From positions 372,001 to 436,000 of the forward strand of contig NZ_JACFXY010000002.1 in assembly GCF_014946725.1 (NCBI RefSeq): a DNA stretch of 64,000 bases. Direction: 5' to 3'. The position numbers and the translations under genes were made by a program. Of this stretch, positions 44,007-53,099 are shown piece by piece (position 1 is the stretch's first letter; each line of letters opens with the position of its first letter). The notes under the pieces were generated by a model. It worked only from the letters and a program-made list of their open reading frames with translations, was not told where the DNA came from and made no database searches. Source of the stretch: Mixta mediterraneensis. GTDB lineage: Bacteria; Pseudomonadota; Gammaproteobacteria; Enterobacterales; Enterobacteriaceae.

Positions 44007-44215
44007 CTGACCTCCTGGCATTTATTCAGAAAAACAATGGGCGCTTAGCGCTGAATATACTCAGCATACCTGAAAAGGCGATTAATATGCTACATGAACA
44101 GCTCACCCTCCGACTTATCTGAATATTACCGGGCGCTTAATTTTCCAGCCGTTATTAAACAGGGCATTTTAATCATCACAATAAATAAAGGATGTTCGAT
44201 GTTTACCTTTTCGCT

Positions 44216-45802
44216 TTACGCTACGCCTAACGCTGTTTTGACTTCATTGGCAATTTTTTCTACCTGCGGGCCATAAATTACCTGCACATCATTATCACTG
44301 ACGCGATTAACGCCATTAGCGCCTGTGCTCATTAAGGTTTGATCGACTACTTCTTTCATGTCTTTGACGCGCACGCGTAAGCGGGTAAAGCAGCAGTCAA
44401 CATCCTCAATATTAGCCTGCCCGCCTAACCCGCTGATGATTACCTGCGTCCGTTCATCGGCGGCAACCGCCTGTGGCTTTTCATCCCCGGATTCGCGTCC
44501 CGGCGTTTCGACGTTCATGCGGGTAATAACAAAACGGAAAGCGTAATAATAGAGCGGCGCATACAGGCCCCCGAGCACCAGTGTCCACCACCAGTGGGTT
44601 TTGCTGCCGCCGAGAATACCAAACACGATCAAGTCGATTGCGCCACCCTGCACGTTGCCGATCATCAGATGCAGCATCGACATCAACATAAACGACAGGC
44701 CCGTCAGAAAAGCATGTAATAAATAGAGTACCGGTGAGACGAAGATGAAGCAGAACTCCAGCGGTTCGGTGATGCCTGTGGTAAACGAAGTTAATGCGCC
44801 TGCCATCACCAGCGCTTTGACGCGCTGTTTATGTTCCGGTCGCGCGGTGTGATAAATCGCCAGCGCTGCCGCCGGTAAACCAAACATCATCACAGGAATC
44901 TTGCCTTGTGCCAGAAATTGTGTGGCAGCGCGCAGGGTGTTATCCGGGATCATGCCTGGATTGGTTAATGAGGTATTAAAGATATTGAGCGCGCCGACAA
45001 TACTTTGTCCATCGACCGTTGCCATGCCGCCAATCGGGGTGAAACGCACCGTTTCATTCAGAATATGGTGCAAACCGGTGGGAATTAAGATGCGCTCGAA
45101 GGCGCCGAGTAAGAACGCGCCGTATTGACCGCTTTTGCCAATCATCTGCCCGATCCAGGCAATACCTTCCCCAATTGTTGGCCAGATTAGCGCCAGTAAT
45201 ACTCCAATCAACGGCAGACAGACAACGGTCACAATCGGCACGAAGCGACGGCCGCCAAAGAAGCTGATCGCCGTCGGTAATTGTTGGGTATAAAAACGAT
45301 TGTGCAGCGCGACGGTGAAAAGACCCGCAATCACCCCGCCGAGAACGCTCATGTTGTACGTAAAAACGCCAAGCATCTCGATATACTCAGCCGACGTCAT
45401 CATTGCCGTGGTTTGATCCATGCCTGCCTGCTGTAGCGCGTCCGGCGTAGTGGTAGCAGCGGTTAGGCCTTTTGCCGCCAGAGTGGCATTGATACCCACG
45501 TTCATGGCCAGATAACCAATCACCGCAGCAAAAGCGGCGGTGGGTTTTTCTGCCTTAGCTAACCCGATGGCGCTGGCAACTGCAAAAAATACCGGCAAAT
45601 TGGCAAACAGCGCGCCAGCCACTTTGCGAATAAAGCCAATGATTAACTGTGGCACCTGCATCTGTGCAAACGCATCGCCGGTGATCGCCGGGTTCTGCAT
45701 CGCCGCGGCCAGGCCGAGAAATATCCCCGCAGCGGCAATGACAGAGATTGGCATCATCAACGCTTTGCCAAAAGCATGAATCTGGCTGGTGAGCTGTTTC
45801 AT
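44216..45802 (-). CDS. PTS IIBC permease, MalX/glucose family
   Basis: 528 aa. EIIC membrane domain with the substrate-channel motif TSFTTGITEPLEFCFIFVSP and RILIPTGLHHILNETVRF, then an EIIB domain with the phosphorylated Cys in IEDVDCCFTRLRVRVKDM (about residue 460) and DNDVQVIYGPQVEKI. Size and order match MalX (530 aa) and differ from NagE, which carries a IIA domain. Imports and phosphorylates a glucose- or maltose-type sugar using a separate IIA. No sugar hydrolase or regulator is adjacent. Confidence 0.85.
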   Translation of the reverse strand: MKQLTSQIHAFGKALMMPISVIAAAGIFLGLAAAMQNPAITGDAFAQMQVPQLIIGFIRKVAGALFANLPVFFAVASAIGLAKAEKPTAAFAAVIGYLAMNVGINATLAAKGLTAATTTPDALQQAGMDQTTAMMTSAEYIEMLGVFTYNMSVLGGVIAGLFTVALHNRFYTQQLPTAISFFGGRRFVPIVTVVCLPLIGVLLALIWPTIGEGIAWIGQMIGKSGQYGAFLLGAFERILIPTGLHHILNETVRFTPIGGMATVDGQSIVGALNIFNTSLTNPGMIPDNTLRAATQFLAQGKIPVMMFGLPAAALAIYHTARPEHKQRVKALVMAGALTSFTTGITEPLEFCFIFVSPVLYLLHAFLTGLSFMLMSMLHLMIGNVQGGAIDLIVFGILGGSKTHWWWTLVLGGLYAPLYYYAFRFVITRMNVETPGRESGDEKPQAVAADERTQVIISGLGGQANIEDVDCCFTRLRVRVKDMKEVVDQTLMSTGANGVNRVSDNDVQVIYGPQVEKIANEVKTALGVA

Positions 45803-45889
45803 GGTGTCGCGCCCTTTTCTGTGGTGAAAAAACAGTATTAGCGCGATGTTGAAAGTTCACCCGTCATCGCCGGGTTAATCACCCGTAAA

Positions 45890-45909
45890 ATTTGACCACT
45901 ATCACATTT
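45890..45909. promoter_or_regulatory. CRP-site candidate
   Basis: TTTGA-N6-TCACA with flanking A and T runs, a good match to the CRP consensus on one side. It lies in the 246-bp region between the divergent PTS and ydeP genes, 88 bp upstream of the PTS start. Confidence 0.5.
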
Positions 45910-46048
45910 GAATCCCATGCACGATAAACAGCAACTATCACACCATTAAGTCAATCAATTAGACAACTTTTCCTGCGAGCTGCACACTTCCCTTTACTAT
46001 TAAGCCATATCCCAATAACAAACTTCCTACAATATATAAGCCTGCACT

Positions 46049-48352
46049 ATGAAATTTAAACGCAAAATCAAACCTTACCGCGCGGCTGCGGGCGGTTGGG
46101 GTTCACTGGAAGCCACCACGCGTTTCGTCTTTGACAGCAAAGCTGCACTGAAAAATATGCGTAACCTGCTGCGCATGAACAAAGCACGCGGTTTTGATTG
46201 TCCAGGCTGTGCATGGGGTGATGACAATAAAAGTACCTTCAGCTTCTGTGAGAACGGGGCAAAAGCCGTGACCTGGGAAGCGACGCGTCGTGTGGTTGAT
46301 GGTGAATTTTTCGCTAAGCACAGCGTGACCACGCTGTATGCGCAAAGCGATTATTTTCTTGAATATCAAGGACGTTTAACCCAGCCGCTGCGCTATAACG
46401 CCAAAAGCGATCACTACGAACCTGTTAGCTGGGACGACGCCTTTGCGCTGATCGCGCGTCACATCAAAGCGATGGATAATCCTGACCAGATAGAGCTGTA
46501 TACTTCCGGACGCGCCAGTAATGAAGCCTCCTGGCTGTATCAACTGTTTGGTCGTCTGCTGGGCACCAATAATTTTCCTGACTGTTCAAACATGTGTCAC
46601 GAAGCCAGCGGCACCGGCCTGAAGCGCAGTATTGGCGTAGGCAAAGGCACTATTCGTCTGGACGATTTTGATCATGCCGACGCGATTTTCGTCTTTGGTC
46701 AGAATCCCGGCACTAATCATCCGCGTATGCTGCATAGCTTGCGCCATGCCGCCGATCACGGGGCAAAAATTGTCACGTTTAATACCCTGCGCGAGCGTGG
46801 CCTTGAACGTTTTGCCGATCCGCAGAAACCTCTGGAAATTGTCACATCAATGGCGGGCACCATCAGCTCGGCCTATTACCAGCCGAATCTGGGCGGGGAT
46901 ATGGCGGCGATCCGCGGCATGGTGAAAACGCTGCTGGAAACCCATCGCGCCCGACTGGCGGCGGGTGAAAGCGGGCTGTTTGACCAGGCTTTTCTGAATG
47001 CAAAAACGCAGGGCGTGGACGCTTATCTTGATGCGGTAGATACCACCGACTGGGCGCATATCGTGGCGCAATCTGGTTTGAGTGAAGCGCAAATCCGCGA
47101 AGCTGCCGCTATCTACCAAAGCGCCGACCGAGTAATTTGTACCTGGGCCATGGGCATTACTCAGCACAAACATTCGGTCGATACGGTGCGTGAAATCGTT
47201 AACCTGCAGCTGCTGTTTGGTCAACTGGGCAAGAAAGGGGCTGGCCTGTGTCCGGTTCGCGGTCACAGTAATGTACAGGGCAACCGTACTATGGGGATCG
47301 ATGAGAAACCTGGCAAAGCGTTCCTTGATGCGCTGGGTACGCATTTCGGTTTTGAGCCTCCGCGGGCGCCCGGCCATAACACCGTTGAAGCTTTAAACGC
47401 CATGCTACGCAATGAGGTTAACGTGCTGATTGCGCTTGGCGGCAATCTCGCGGCGGCCGCGCCGGACTCACCGCGTACCGAAACGGCATTATCGCGTTGT
47501 GGTTTAACCGTGCATATCAGTACCAAACTGAACCGTAGTCATCTGGTGCCGGGTCAGGAAAGTTTAATTCTGCCCACTCTGGGCCGCACTGAGCGTGATG
47601 AACAGGCGACAGGAAACCAGTTTATTACCGTCGAGGACTCCTTCAGCATGGTCCACGCCTCAGAAGGTATTGGTATTCCTCTGGCAGAGACGCAGCGCTC
47701 AGAAACCGCGATTGTGGCAGGAATTGCCCATGCTGTTTTGGGTGACGATAAAGTCAAATGGCGGGATCTGGCTGCTGACTACAATCTGATCCGCGATCAT
47801 ATTGCTGCCACTCTTCCCGGTTTCGCCAACTTTAATGAGAAATGCGACCAGCCAGGCGGCTTCTATCTCGGCAATGCGGCGGCTGAGCTGCGTTTTAACA
47901 CGCCTTCGGAAAAAGCGGAGTTTAGCGCTGCTTCGCTGCCAACCTCGTTATTTCCAGACCTGGATACCGAGGTGCCATTTACTCTGCAAACCCTGCGCTC
48001 GCATGACCAATATAACACCACTATTTACGGGCTCGACGATCGCTATCGCGGCGTTTACGGTCAACGTGAAGTGGTGTTTATCAATCCGGATGACATGGCA
48101 GCGCTAGGGTTTAGTGAGGGGCAGCGGGTTGATATTGAAACGCTGTGGAATGATGGTATAACCCGCTGTGTCAGCGGCTTCAGGCTGGTTCCGTACAATA
48201 TTCCGCGCGGTAATCTCGCGGCTTATTATCCTGAAACCAACCCGCTGGTTCCGCTGAACAGCTTTGGTGACGACAGCGGTACGCCAACCTCGAAATCAGT
48301 ACCTGTCAGGCTGGAACCGACCCAGGCTTTGCCCGATCAACGTATTGCCTAA
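46049..48352 (+). CDS. ydeP: FdhF/YdeP-type molybdopterin oxidoreductase
   Basis: 767 aa, similar in length and sequence to E. coli YdeP (759). N-terminal iron-sulfur region with FDCPGCAWGDDNKSTFSFCE, then molybdopterin-binding segments ASNEASWLYQLFGRLLGTNN, FGQNPGTNHPRMLHS and MGIDEKPGKAFLDAL, and a C-terminal beta-barrel domain (GDDSGTPTSKSVPVRLEPT). E. coli ydeP is linked to acid resistance; its substrate is unknown. Monocistronic with a terminator. Confidence 0.93.
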   Translation: MKFKRKIKPYRAAAGGWGSLEATTRFVFDSKAALKNMRNLLRMNKARGFDCPGCAWGDDNKSTFSFCENGAKAVTWEATRRVVDGEFFAKHSVTTLYAQSDYFLEYQGRLTQPLRYNAKSDHYEPVSWDDAFALIARHIKAMDNPDQIELYTSGRASNEASWLYQLFGRLLGTNNFPDCSNMCHEASGTGLKRSIGVGKGTIRLDDFDHADAIFVFGQNPGTNHPRMLHSLRHAADHGAKIVTFNTLRERGLERFADPQKPLEIVTSMAGTISSAYYQPNLGGDMAAIRGMVKTLLETHRARLAAGESGLFDQAFLNAKTQGVDAYLDAVDTTDWAHIVAQSGLSEAQIREAAAIYQSADRVICTWAMGITQHKHSVDTVREIVNLQLLFGQLGKKGAGLCPVRGHSNVQGNRTMGIDEKPGKAFLDALGTHFGFEPPRAPGHNTVEALNAMLRNEVNVLIALGGNLAAAAPDSPRTETALSRCGLTVHISTKLNRSHLVPGQESLILPTLGRTERDEQATGNQFITVEDSFSMVHASEGIGIPLAETQRSETAIVAGIAHAVLGDDKVKWRDLAADYNLIRDHIAATLPGFANFNEKCDQPGGFYLGNAAAELRFNTPSEKAEFSAASLPTSLFPDLDTEVPFTLQTLRSHDQYNTTIYGLDDRYRGVYGQREVVFINPDDMAALGFSEGQRVDIETLWNDGITRCVSGFRLVPYNIPRGNLAAYYPETNPLVPLNSFGDDSGTPTSKSVPVRLEPTQALPDQRIA

Positions 48353-48373
48353 AAACCTTGTTATACTCTTGTT

Positions 48374-48398
48374 AAAAAGCCGGTCTAACCGGCTTTTT
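48374..48398 (+). terminator. Terminator after ydeP
   Basis: AAAAAGCCGGT-CTA-ACCGGCTTTTT, 21 bp after the stop. Confidence 0.92.
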
Positions 48399-48466
48399 GC
48401 CTTGCCGCGCGGCGTCGATTCGCGTAAAACTGTCAGCCGCTCTTAGGCCACGAAACTAAAAAAATT

Positions 48467-50401
48467 ATGTTCCAGGATAACCCGCTGCTCGCGCAGCTCA
48501 AAGAGAAGCTCCACTCGCAAACGCCTCGCGCCGAAGGTGTGGTAAAAGGCACCGAAAAAGGCTTCGGCTTCCTCGAAGTTGATGCGCAGAAAAGCTACTT
48601 CATTCCGCCTCCGCAGATGAAGAAAGTGATGCACGGTGACCGTATTGTCGCCATTATCCACAGCGACAAAGACCGGGAAAGCGCAGAGCCAGAAACGCTG
48701 GTTGAGCCGTTTCTGAGCCGCTTTGTTGGTCGCGTGCAGAAGAAAGACGATCGCCTTTCTATTGTCCCGGATCATCCGCTGTTGAAAGAGGCTATCCAAT
48801 GCCGTCCAGCGCGCGGCGTGACGCATGACTTTCAGGCTGGCGACTGGGCCGTGGCTGAGATGCGCCGCCATCCGCTGAAAGGCGATCGCAGCTTCTATGC
48901 TGAACTGACGGAATTCATTGTTACCGCTGACGATCATCTTGCGCCCTGGTGGGTAACGCTGTCGCGTCATAATCTTGAACGTGAAGCGCCTGACGTCAGT
49001 TTTGGCGACATGCTGGAGGAGAATCTATCGCGTGAAGATCTGACCGCGCTGGATTTCGTCACCATCGACAGCGCCAGCACCGAAGATATGGATGATGCGC
49101 TGTATGTCGAAGAAATGGCCGATGGCGCATTACGCCTGACCATTGCGATCGCCGATCCTACCGCCTACGTGCCGGAAGGCAGCGAGCTGGATAAACTGGC
49201 GGCGCAACGTGCATTCACTAACTATCTGCCGGGCTTTAATATTCCCATGCTGCCACGCGAATTGTCTGATGACGTTTGTTCGCTGCGTCCGCATGTGCGT
49301 CGTCCAGCGCTGGCGTGTCGCGTAACCGTGGCAAAAGATGGCAGCCTGGGTGATGATCTGGCATTTTTCGCCGCCTGGATTGAGTCAAAAGCCAGGCTGG
49401 TCTACGACGAGGTTTCTGACTGGCTGGAAAACAGCGGCGAATGGAAACCGGAAAGCGACGCGATTGCTGACCAAATTCGCAGGCTGCATCGCCTCTGTCT
49501 GGCACGGAGTGAATGGCGACAGACTCATGCATTAGTGTTCAAAGATCGCCCGGATTACCGCTTCCTGCTGGGTGAAAAAGGCGAAGTATTAGAAATTATC
49601 GCTGAGCCACGCCGCATTGCTAACCGCATTGTTGAAGAAGCGATGATCCTGGCTAACGTCTGTGCTGCCAGTGTGCTGCGCGAACGGCTTGGCTTTGGTA
49701 TTTACAACGTCCACCTTGGCTTTGACACTACCAATGCCGAGCAGGCTGCTGCCGTGCTGGCAACCCACGGTATTACCGTGGACGCAGAAGCGATCACCAC
49801 GCTGGAAGGGTTCCGCGTGCTGCGTCGTGAGCTTGACGCTCAGCCAACCCAGTTCCTCGACAGCCGTATTCGTCGCTTCCAGACTTTTGCCGAAATCAGT
49901 ACCGAGCCAGGTCCGCACTTTGGTTTGGGACTCGAGGCGTACGCTACCTGGACTTCGCCGATTCGTAAATTTGGCGATATGATCAACCATCGCCTGCTGA
50001 AAGCAATTATTCGTGGTGATGAGATTGCCCGTCCTGATGATGCGCTGACCGTCACCATGAGCGAGCGTCGCCGTCTGAATCGTATGGCCGAGCGCGATGT
50101 AGGTGACTGGCTGTATGCACGCTATCTGGCGCCTTTTGCCGGTAGCGATCGTAAATTCAGCGCTGAGATTATCGACGTGTCGCGTGGCGGTATGCGCGTT
50201 CGTTTGCTTGAATTTGGCGCGGTTGCATTTATCCCTGCCCCGTTCATTCACGCGGTGCGTGACGAACTGGTGTGCAGCCAGGAAAACGGCACCGTGCAGA
50301 TCAAAGGCGAAGTGGCCTTCCGCGTAACCGATGTTATTGATGTGACCATCGCCGAAGTGCGTATGGAAACGCGCAGCGTCGTCGCGCGTCCAGCCGTATA
50401 A
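48467..50401 (+). CDS. rnb: Exoribonuclease II
   Basis: 644 aa, exactly the E. coli length. Processive 3'-5' RNA decay. N-terminal cold-shock domain ([20 protein letters not shown]), RNB catalytic domain with the four Asp cluster in [16 protein letters not shown] and the conserved Tyr/Arg region, and C-terminal S1 domain ([20 protein letters not shown]). Starts [20 protein letters not shown]. No clear Shine-Dalgarno before the ATG, only an A-rich stretch. Confidence 0.98.
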   Translation: MFQDNPLLAQLKEKLHSQTPRAEGVVKGTEKGFGFLEVDAQKSYFIPPPQMKKVMHGDRIVAIIHSDKDRESAEPETLVEPFLSRFVGRVQKKDDRLSIVPDHPLLKEAIQCRPARGVTHDFQAGDWAVAEMRRHPLKGDRSFYAELTEFIVTADDHLAPWWVTLSRHNLEREAPDVSFGDMLEENLSREDLTALDFVTIDSASTEDMDDALYVEEMADGALRLTIAIADPTAYVPEGSELDKLAAQRAFTNYLPGFNIPMLPRELSDDVCSLRPHVRRPALACRVTVAKDGSLGDDLAFFAAWIESKARLVYDEVSDWLENSGEWKPESDAIADQIRRLHRLCLARSEWRQTHALVFKDRPDYRFLLGEKGEVLEIIAEPRRIANRIVEEAMILANVCAASVLRERLGFGIYNVHLGFDTTNAEQAAAVLATHGITVDAEAITTLEGFRVLRRELDAQPTQFLDSRIRRFQTFAEISTEPGPHFGLGLEAYATWTSPIRKFGDMINHRLLKAIIRGDEIARPDDALTVTMSERRRLNRMAERDVGDWLYARYLAPFAGSDRKFSAEIIDVSRGGMRVRLLEFGAVAFIPAPFIHAVRDELVCSQENGTVQIKGEVAFRVTDVIDVTIAEVRMETRSVVARPAV

Positions 50402-50413
50402 GCAGGCAAGTCT

Positions 50414-50437
50414 GCGGGGCAACTCAGGTTGTCCCGC
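50414..50437 (+). terminator. Weak terminator after rnb
   Basis: GCGGGGCAAC-TCAG-GTTGTCCCGC, one G-T pair, followed only by TCTTCTCC, so termination may be incomplete. Confidence 0.5.
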
Positions 50438-50590
50438 TCTTCTCCTGGCTGCGAAAAAGTTAGCATAAATGTTAAATTTGTTCTTCGCCTCACACTTCCC
50501 CATCGATTAACTTCCACTTACATTCCATTACATTACCTTTGACTCGTTGCTTTCGATCGCTTCTCTCTCGATCTCTACAAGGAGTCAGTT

Positions 50591-52657
50591 ATGAAAAACG
50601 TCAAAACCAGCATCGTCTGGTTAGCGGTGGCGTTAATAGGTGCGGGCGCTTTCGCCATGCTTGCATTAAGCCGTGGTGAACACGTTAACGCGGTATGGCT
50701 GGTTATCGCCTCTGTTGCCTGTTACAGCATCGCCTATCGCTTCTACAGTCTGTTTATTGCCCGTAATATTTTTGAGCTGGACGATCGCCGTCGCACGCCA
50801 GCTGAGCGTCTTAATGACGGTCTGGATTATGTTCCCACCAATAAATGGGTGCTGTTTGGCCACCACTTTGCGGCTATTGCGGGCGCAGGCCCGCTGGTTG
50901 GGCCGATTCTGGCGGCACAAATGGGCTTTCTGCCTGGCACTATCTGGATTCTGGTTGGCGTAATGATGGCCGGAGCGGTGCAGGATTTTCTGATTCTGTT
51001 CATTTCCACCCGCCGCGACGGACGTTCGCTGGGTGAAATGGCGCGTCAGGAACTGGGGGCCTTTGCTGGCGTGATTACTATGCTGGGTGCGCTTGGCGTG
51101 ATGATCATCATTCTCTCTGCACTGGCTCTGGTTGTGGTCAAAGCACTGGCAAACAGTCCCTGGGGCCTGTTCACCATTGCTGCGACTATCCCGATCGCCC
51201 TGCTGATGGGCGTTTATATGCGCTTCATCCGTCCGGGAAAAATTGCTGAAGTGTCATTAATTGGCTTCGTGCTGATGATGGCCGCCATCATTTATGGTGG
51301 CGACGTGGCGCAACATCCTTTCTGGGGACCGTTCTTTACCCTGAAAGGCACATCGCTGACCTGGGTGCTGGTGATTTACGGCTTTATTGCTTCAGTACTG
51401 CCGGTTTGGCTGTTGCTGGCGCCGCGCGACTATCTTTCAACCTTCCTGAAAATCGGCGTGATCGCTGGGCTGGCGGTGGGTATTATTTTCGCCATGCCTG
51501 AAATGAAAATGCCTGCGGTGACGCGGTTTATTGATGGTACCGGCCCGGTCTTCTCTGGCTCACTGTTCCCGTTCCTGTTTATTACTATTGCCTGTGGTGC
51601 CATTTCCGGGTTTCATGCGCTGGTGTCCAGCGGCACTACGCCGAAGCTGGTCGAACGCGAAAGCCATATGCGTTTTATCGGCTACGGTGCCATGCTGATG
51701 GAGTCGTTTGTGGCGATTATGGCGTTAATCTGCGCCTCGGTACTGGACCCTGGCGTGTATTTTGCCATGAACTCCCCGGCGGCGTTGATTGGCACTACGG
51801 TGGAGAGCGCCTCGCAGATTATTAACGGCTGGGGCTTTGTCGTCACGCCGGAAGTGCTCAGTGGCATCGCCCGCGACGTTGGCGAAAATTCAATTCTTTC
51901 CCGTGCTGGTGGCGCGCCGACCTTCGCCGTCGGCATGGCGCACATCATCACCGACATATTCAACAGCCGCGTGATGATGGCGTTCTGGTATCACTTCGCC
52001 ATTCTGTTCGAGGCGTTGTTTATTCTGACTGCGGTTGACGCGGGCACGCGTGCCTGCCGTTTTATGGTGCAGGATCTTGTAGGCACTGTGGTACCATCCA
52101 TGGCGAATAACCGATCATGGCTGGGCAGTATGGCCGGTACGACTGTGGCGGTTGCTGGCTGGGGTTTCTTCGTCTATCAGGGCGTCGTTGATCCGCTTGG
52201 CGGCATTAACACTTTATGGCCGCTGTTCGGTATCGGCAATCAGATGCTGGCTTCAATGGCATTGATACTGGGTACAGTTGTGTTGTTCAAGATGAAAAAA
52301 CAGCGTTACGCCTGGGTAACGATTCTGCCCACGATTTGGCTGTTTATTACCTCAATGGCCGCTGGCTGGCAGAAAATCTTCCACGAGAATCCCGCCATTG
52401 GTTTCCTTGCACAGGTCAACAAGTTCCGCAAAGGGCTGGATGAAGGGGTAATTATTGCCCCAGCGAAAAGCATTGCAGATATGCAAACCATTGTGTTCAG
52501 CAATCAAATCAACGCGGCGCTGTGCGGCTTCTTTATGCTGGTTGCTGTCACCATGTTGATTGCAGCGATATTTGTTATCCGTCGTGCGTTGCACAGCAAC
52601 GTTCCAACAACACATGAATCCGAACCGTCGCTTCGTAAGGAGGTGCGTCATGTCTGA
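50591..52657 (+). CDS. CstA/BtsT-family carbon-starvation (pyruvate/peptide) transporter
   Basis: 688 aa, close to CstA (701) and BtsT (716). About 16-18 membrane helices; conserved blocks RGEHVNAVWLVIASVACYSI, FGHHFAAIAGAGPLVGPILA, SGFHALVSSGTTPKLVERES and VDPLGGINTLWPLFGIGNQM. In E. coli the relatives take up peptides or pyruvate with protons. AAGGAG precedes the start. The YbdD-type partner follows 8 bp inside its end. It is nested between rnb and rpfR, unlike in E. coli. Confidence 0.88.
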   Translation: MKNVKTSIVWLAVALIGAGAFAMLALSRGEHVNAVWLVIASVACYSIAYRFYSLFIARNIFELDDRRRTPAERLNDGLDYVPTNKWVLFGHHFAAIAGAGPLVGPILAAQMGFLPGTIWILVGVMMAGAVQDFLILFISTRRDGRSLGEMARQELGAFAGVITMLGALGVMIIILSALALVVVKALANSPWGLFTIAATIPIALLMGVYMRFIRPGKIAEVSLIGFVLMMAAIIYGGDVAQHPFWGPFFTLKGTSLTWVLVIYGFIASVLPVWLLLAPRDYLSTFLKIGVIAGLAVGIIFAMPEMKMPAVTRFIDGTGPVFSGSLFPFLFITIACGAISGFHALVSSGTTPKLVERESHMRFIGYGAMLMESFVAIMALICASVLDPGVYFAMNSPAALIGTTVESASQIINGWGFVVTPEVLSGIARDVGENSILSRAGGAPTFAVGMAHIITDIFNSRVMMAFWYHFAILFEALFILTAVDAGTRACRFMVQDLVGTVVPSMANNRSWLGSMAGTTVAVAGWGFFVYQGVVDPLGGINTLWPLFGIGNQMLASMALILGTVVLFKMKKQRYAWVTILPTIWLFITSMAAGWQKIFHENPAIGFLAQVNKFRKGLDEGVIIAPAKSIADMQTIVFSNQINAALCGFFMLVAVTMLIAAIFVIRRALHSNVPTTHESEPSLRKEVRHV

Positions 52658-52940
52658 TGCTATTCATCGCGCGTTACGCCCGCAAGGCGTCTGGCGTATC
52701 GAACGCTGCCTGATGTTGTCAGCACCGGCGGCAACGTGTTTTAGCTGGCGTAGGTTGTGGCGAGGCTTACAGCAAAGCTTTCGCTTAATGGTCGGCGAAC
52801 AGGATTATCAAAAATATTTACAGCATATGCGCTGTCATCATGCGAACCAGACACCGATGACGGAACGCGAATTTCATCGATATTGTCTGGACGCGCGTTT
52901 TCCCAGCCAGGCTGGCAAACTGGGAAAATGCCCCTGTTAA
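52650..52940 (+). CDS. YbdD/YjiX family small protein
   Basis: 96 aa from the ATG at 52650 (AAGGAGG upstream), overlapping the transporter stop by 8 bp. The C-terminal 60 residues match the family: RGLQQSFRLMVGEQDYQKYL, QHMRCHHANQTPMTEREFHR and an ending GKCPC. Family members sit next to cstA and btsT and may bind or modulate the transporter. An N-terminal extension of about 30 residues (MSDAIHRALRPQGVWRIERC) is longer than in E. coli. Confidence 0.82.
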   Translation: MSDAIHRALRPQGVWRIERCLMLSAPAATCFSWRRLWRGLQQSFRLMVGEQDYQKYLQHMRCHHANQTPMTEREFHRYCLDARFPSQAGKLGKCPC

Positions 52941-52952
52941 ATACTTCTTATC

Positions 52953-52976
52953 GCCCCGCGCTGACGGGGCTTTTTT
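52953..52976 (+). terminator. Terminator after cstA-ybdD unit
   Basis: GCCCCG-CGCTGA-CGGGGC followed by six T, 12 bp after the stop. Confidence 0.88.
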
Positions 52977-53099
52977 GTGCCATTTATAGCTGGACAAAAA
53001 AATATATTAGATTTGTATCTTGTACTGACATCTGATGATGAATACTGTTGCTAAAATAATGAGATAACACTGACTAAGCACTCCCCGGGAGGAAGTTTC

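Noticed and set aside
49589..50503. 304-codon minus-strand frame across rnb
   Set aside because: Antisense to a fully conserved RNase II gene; no motif or ribosome site.
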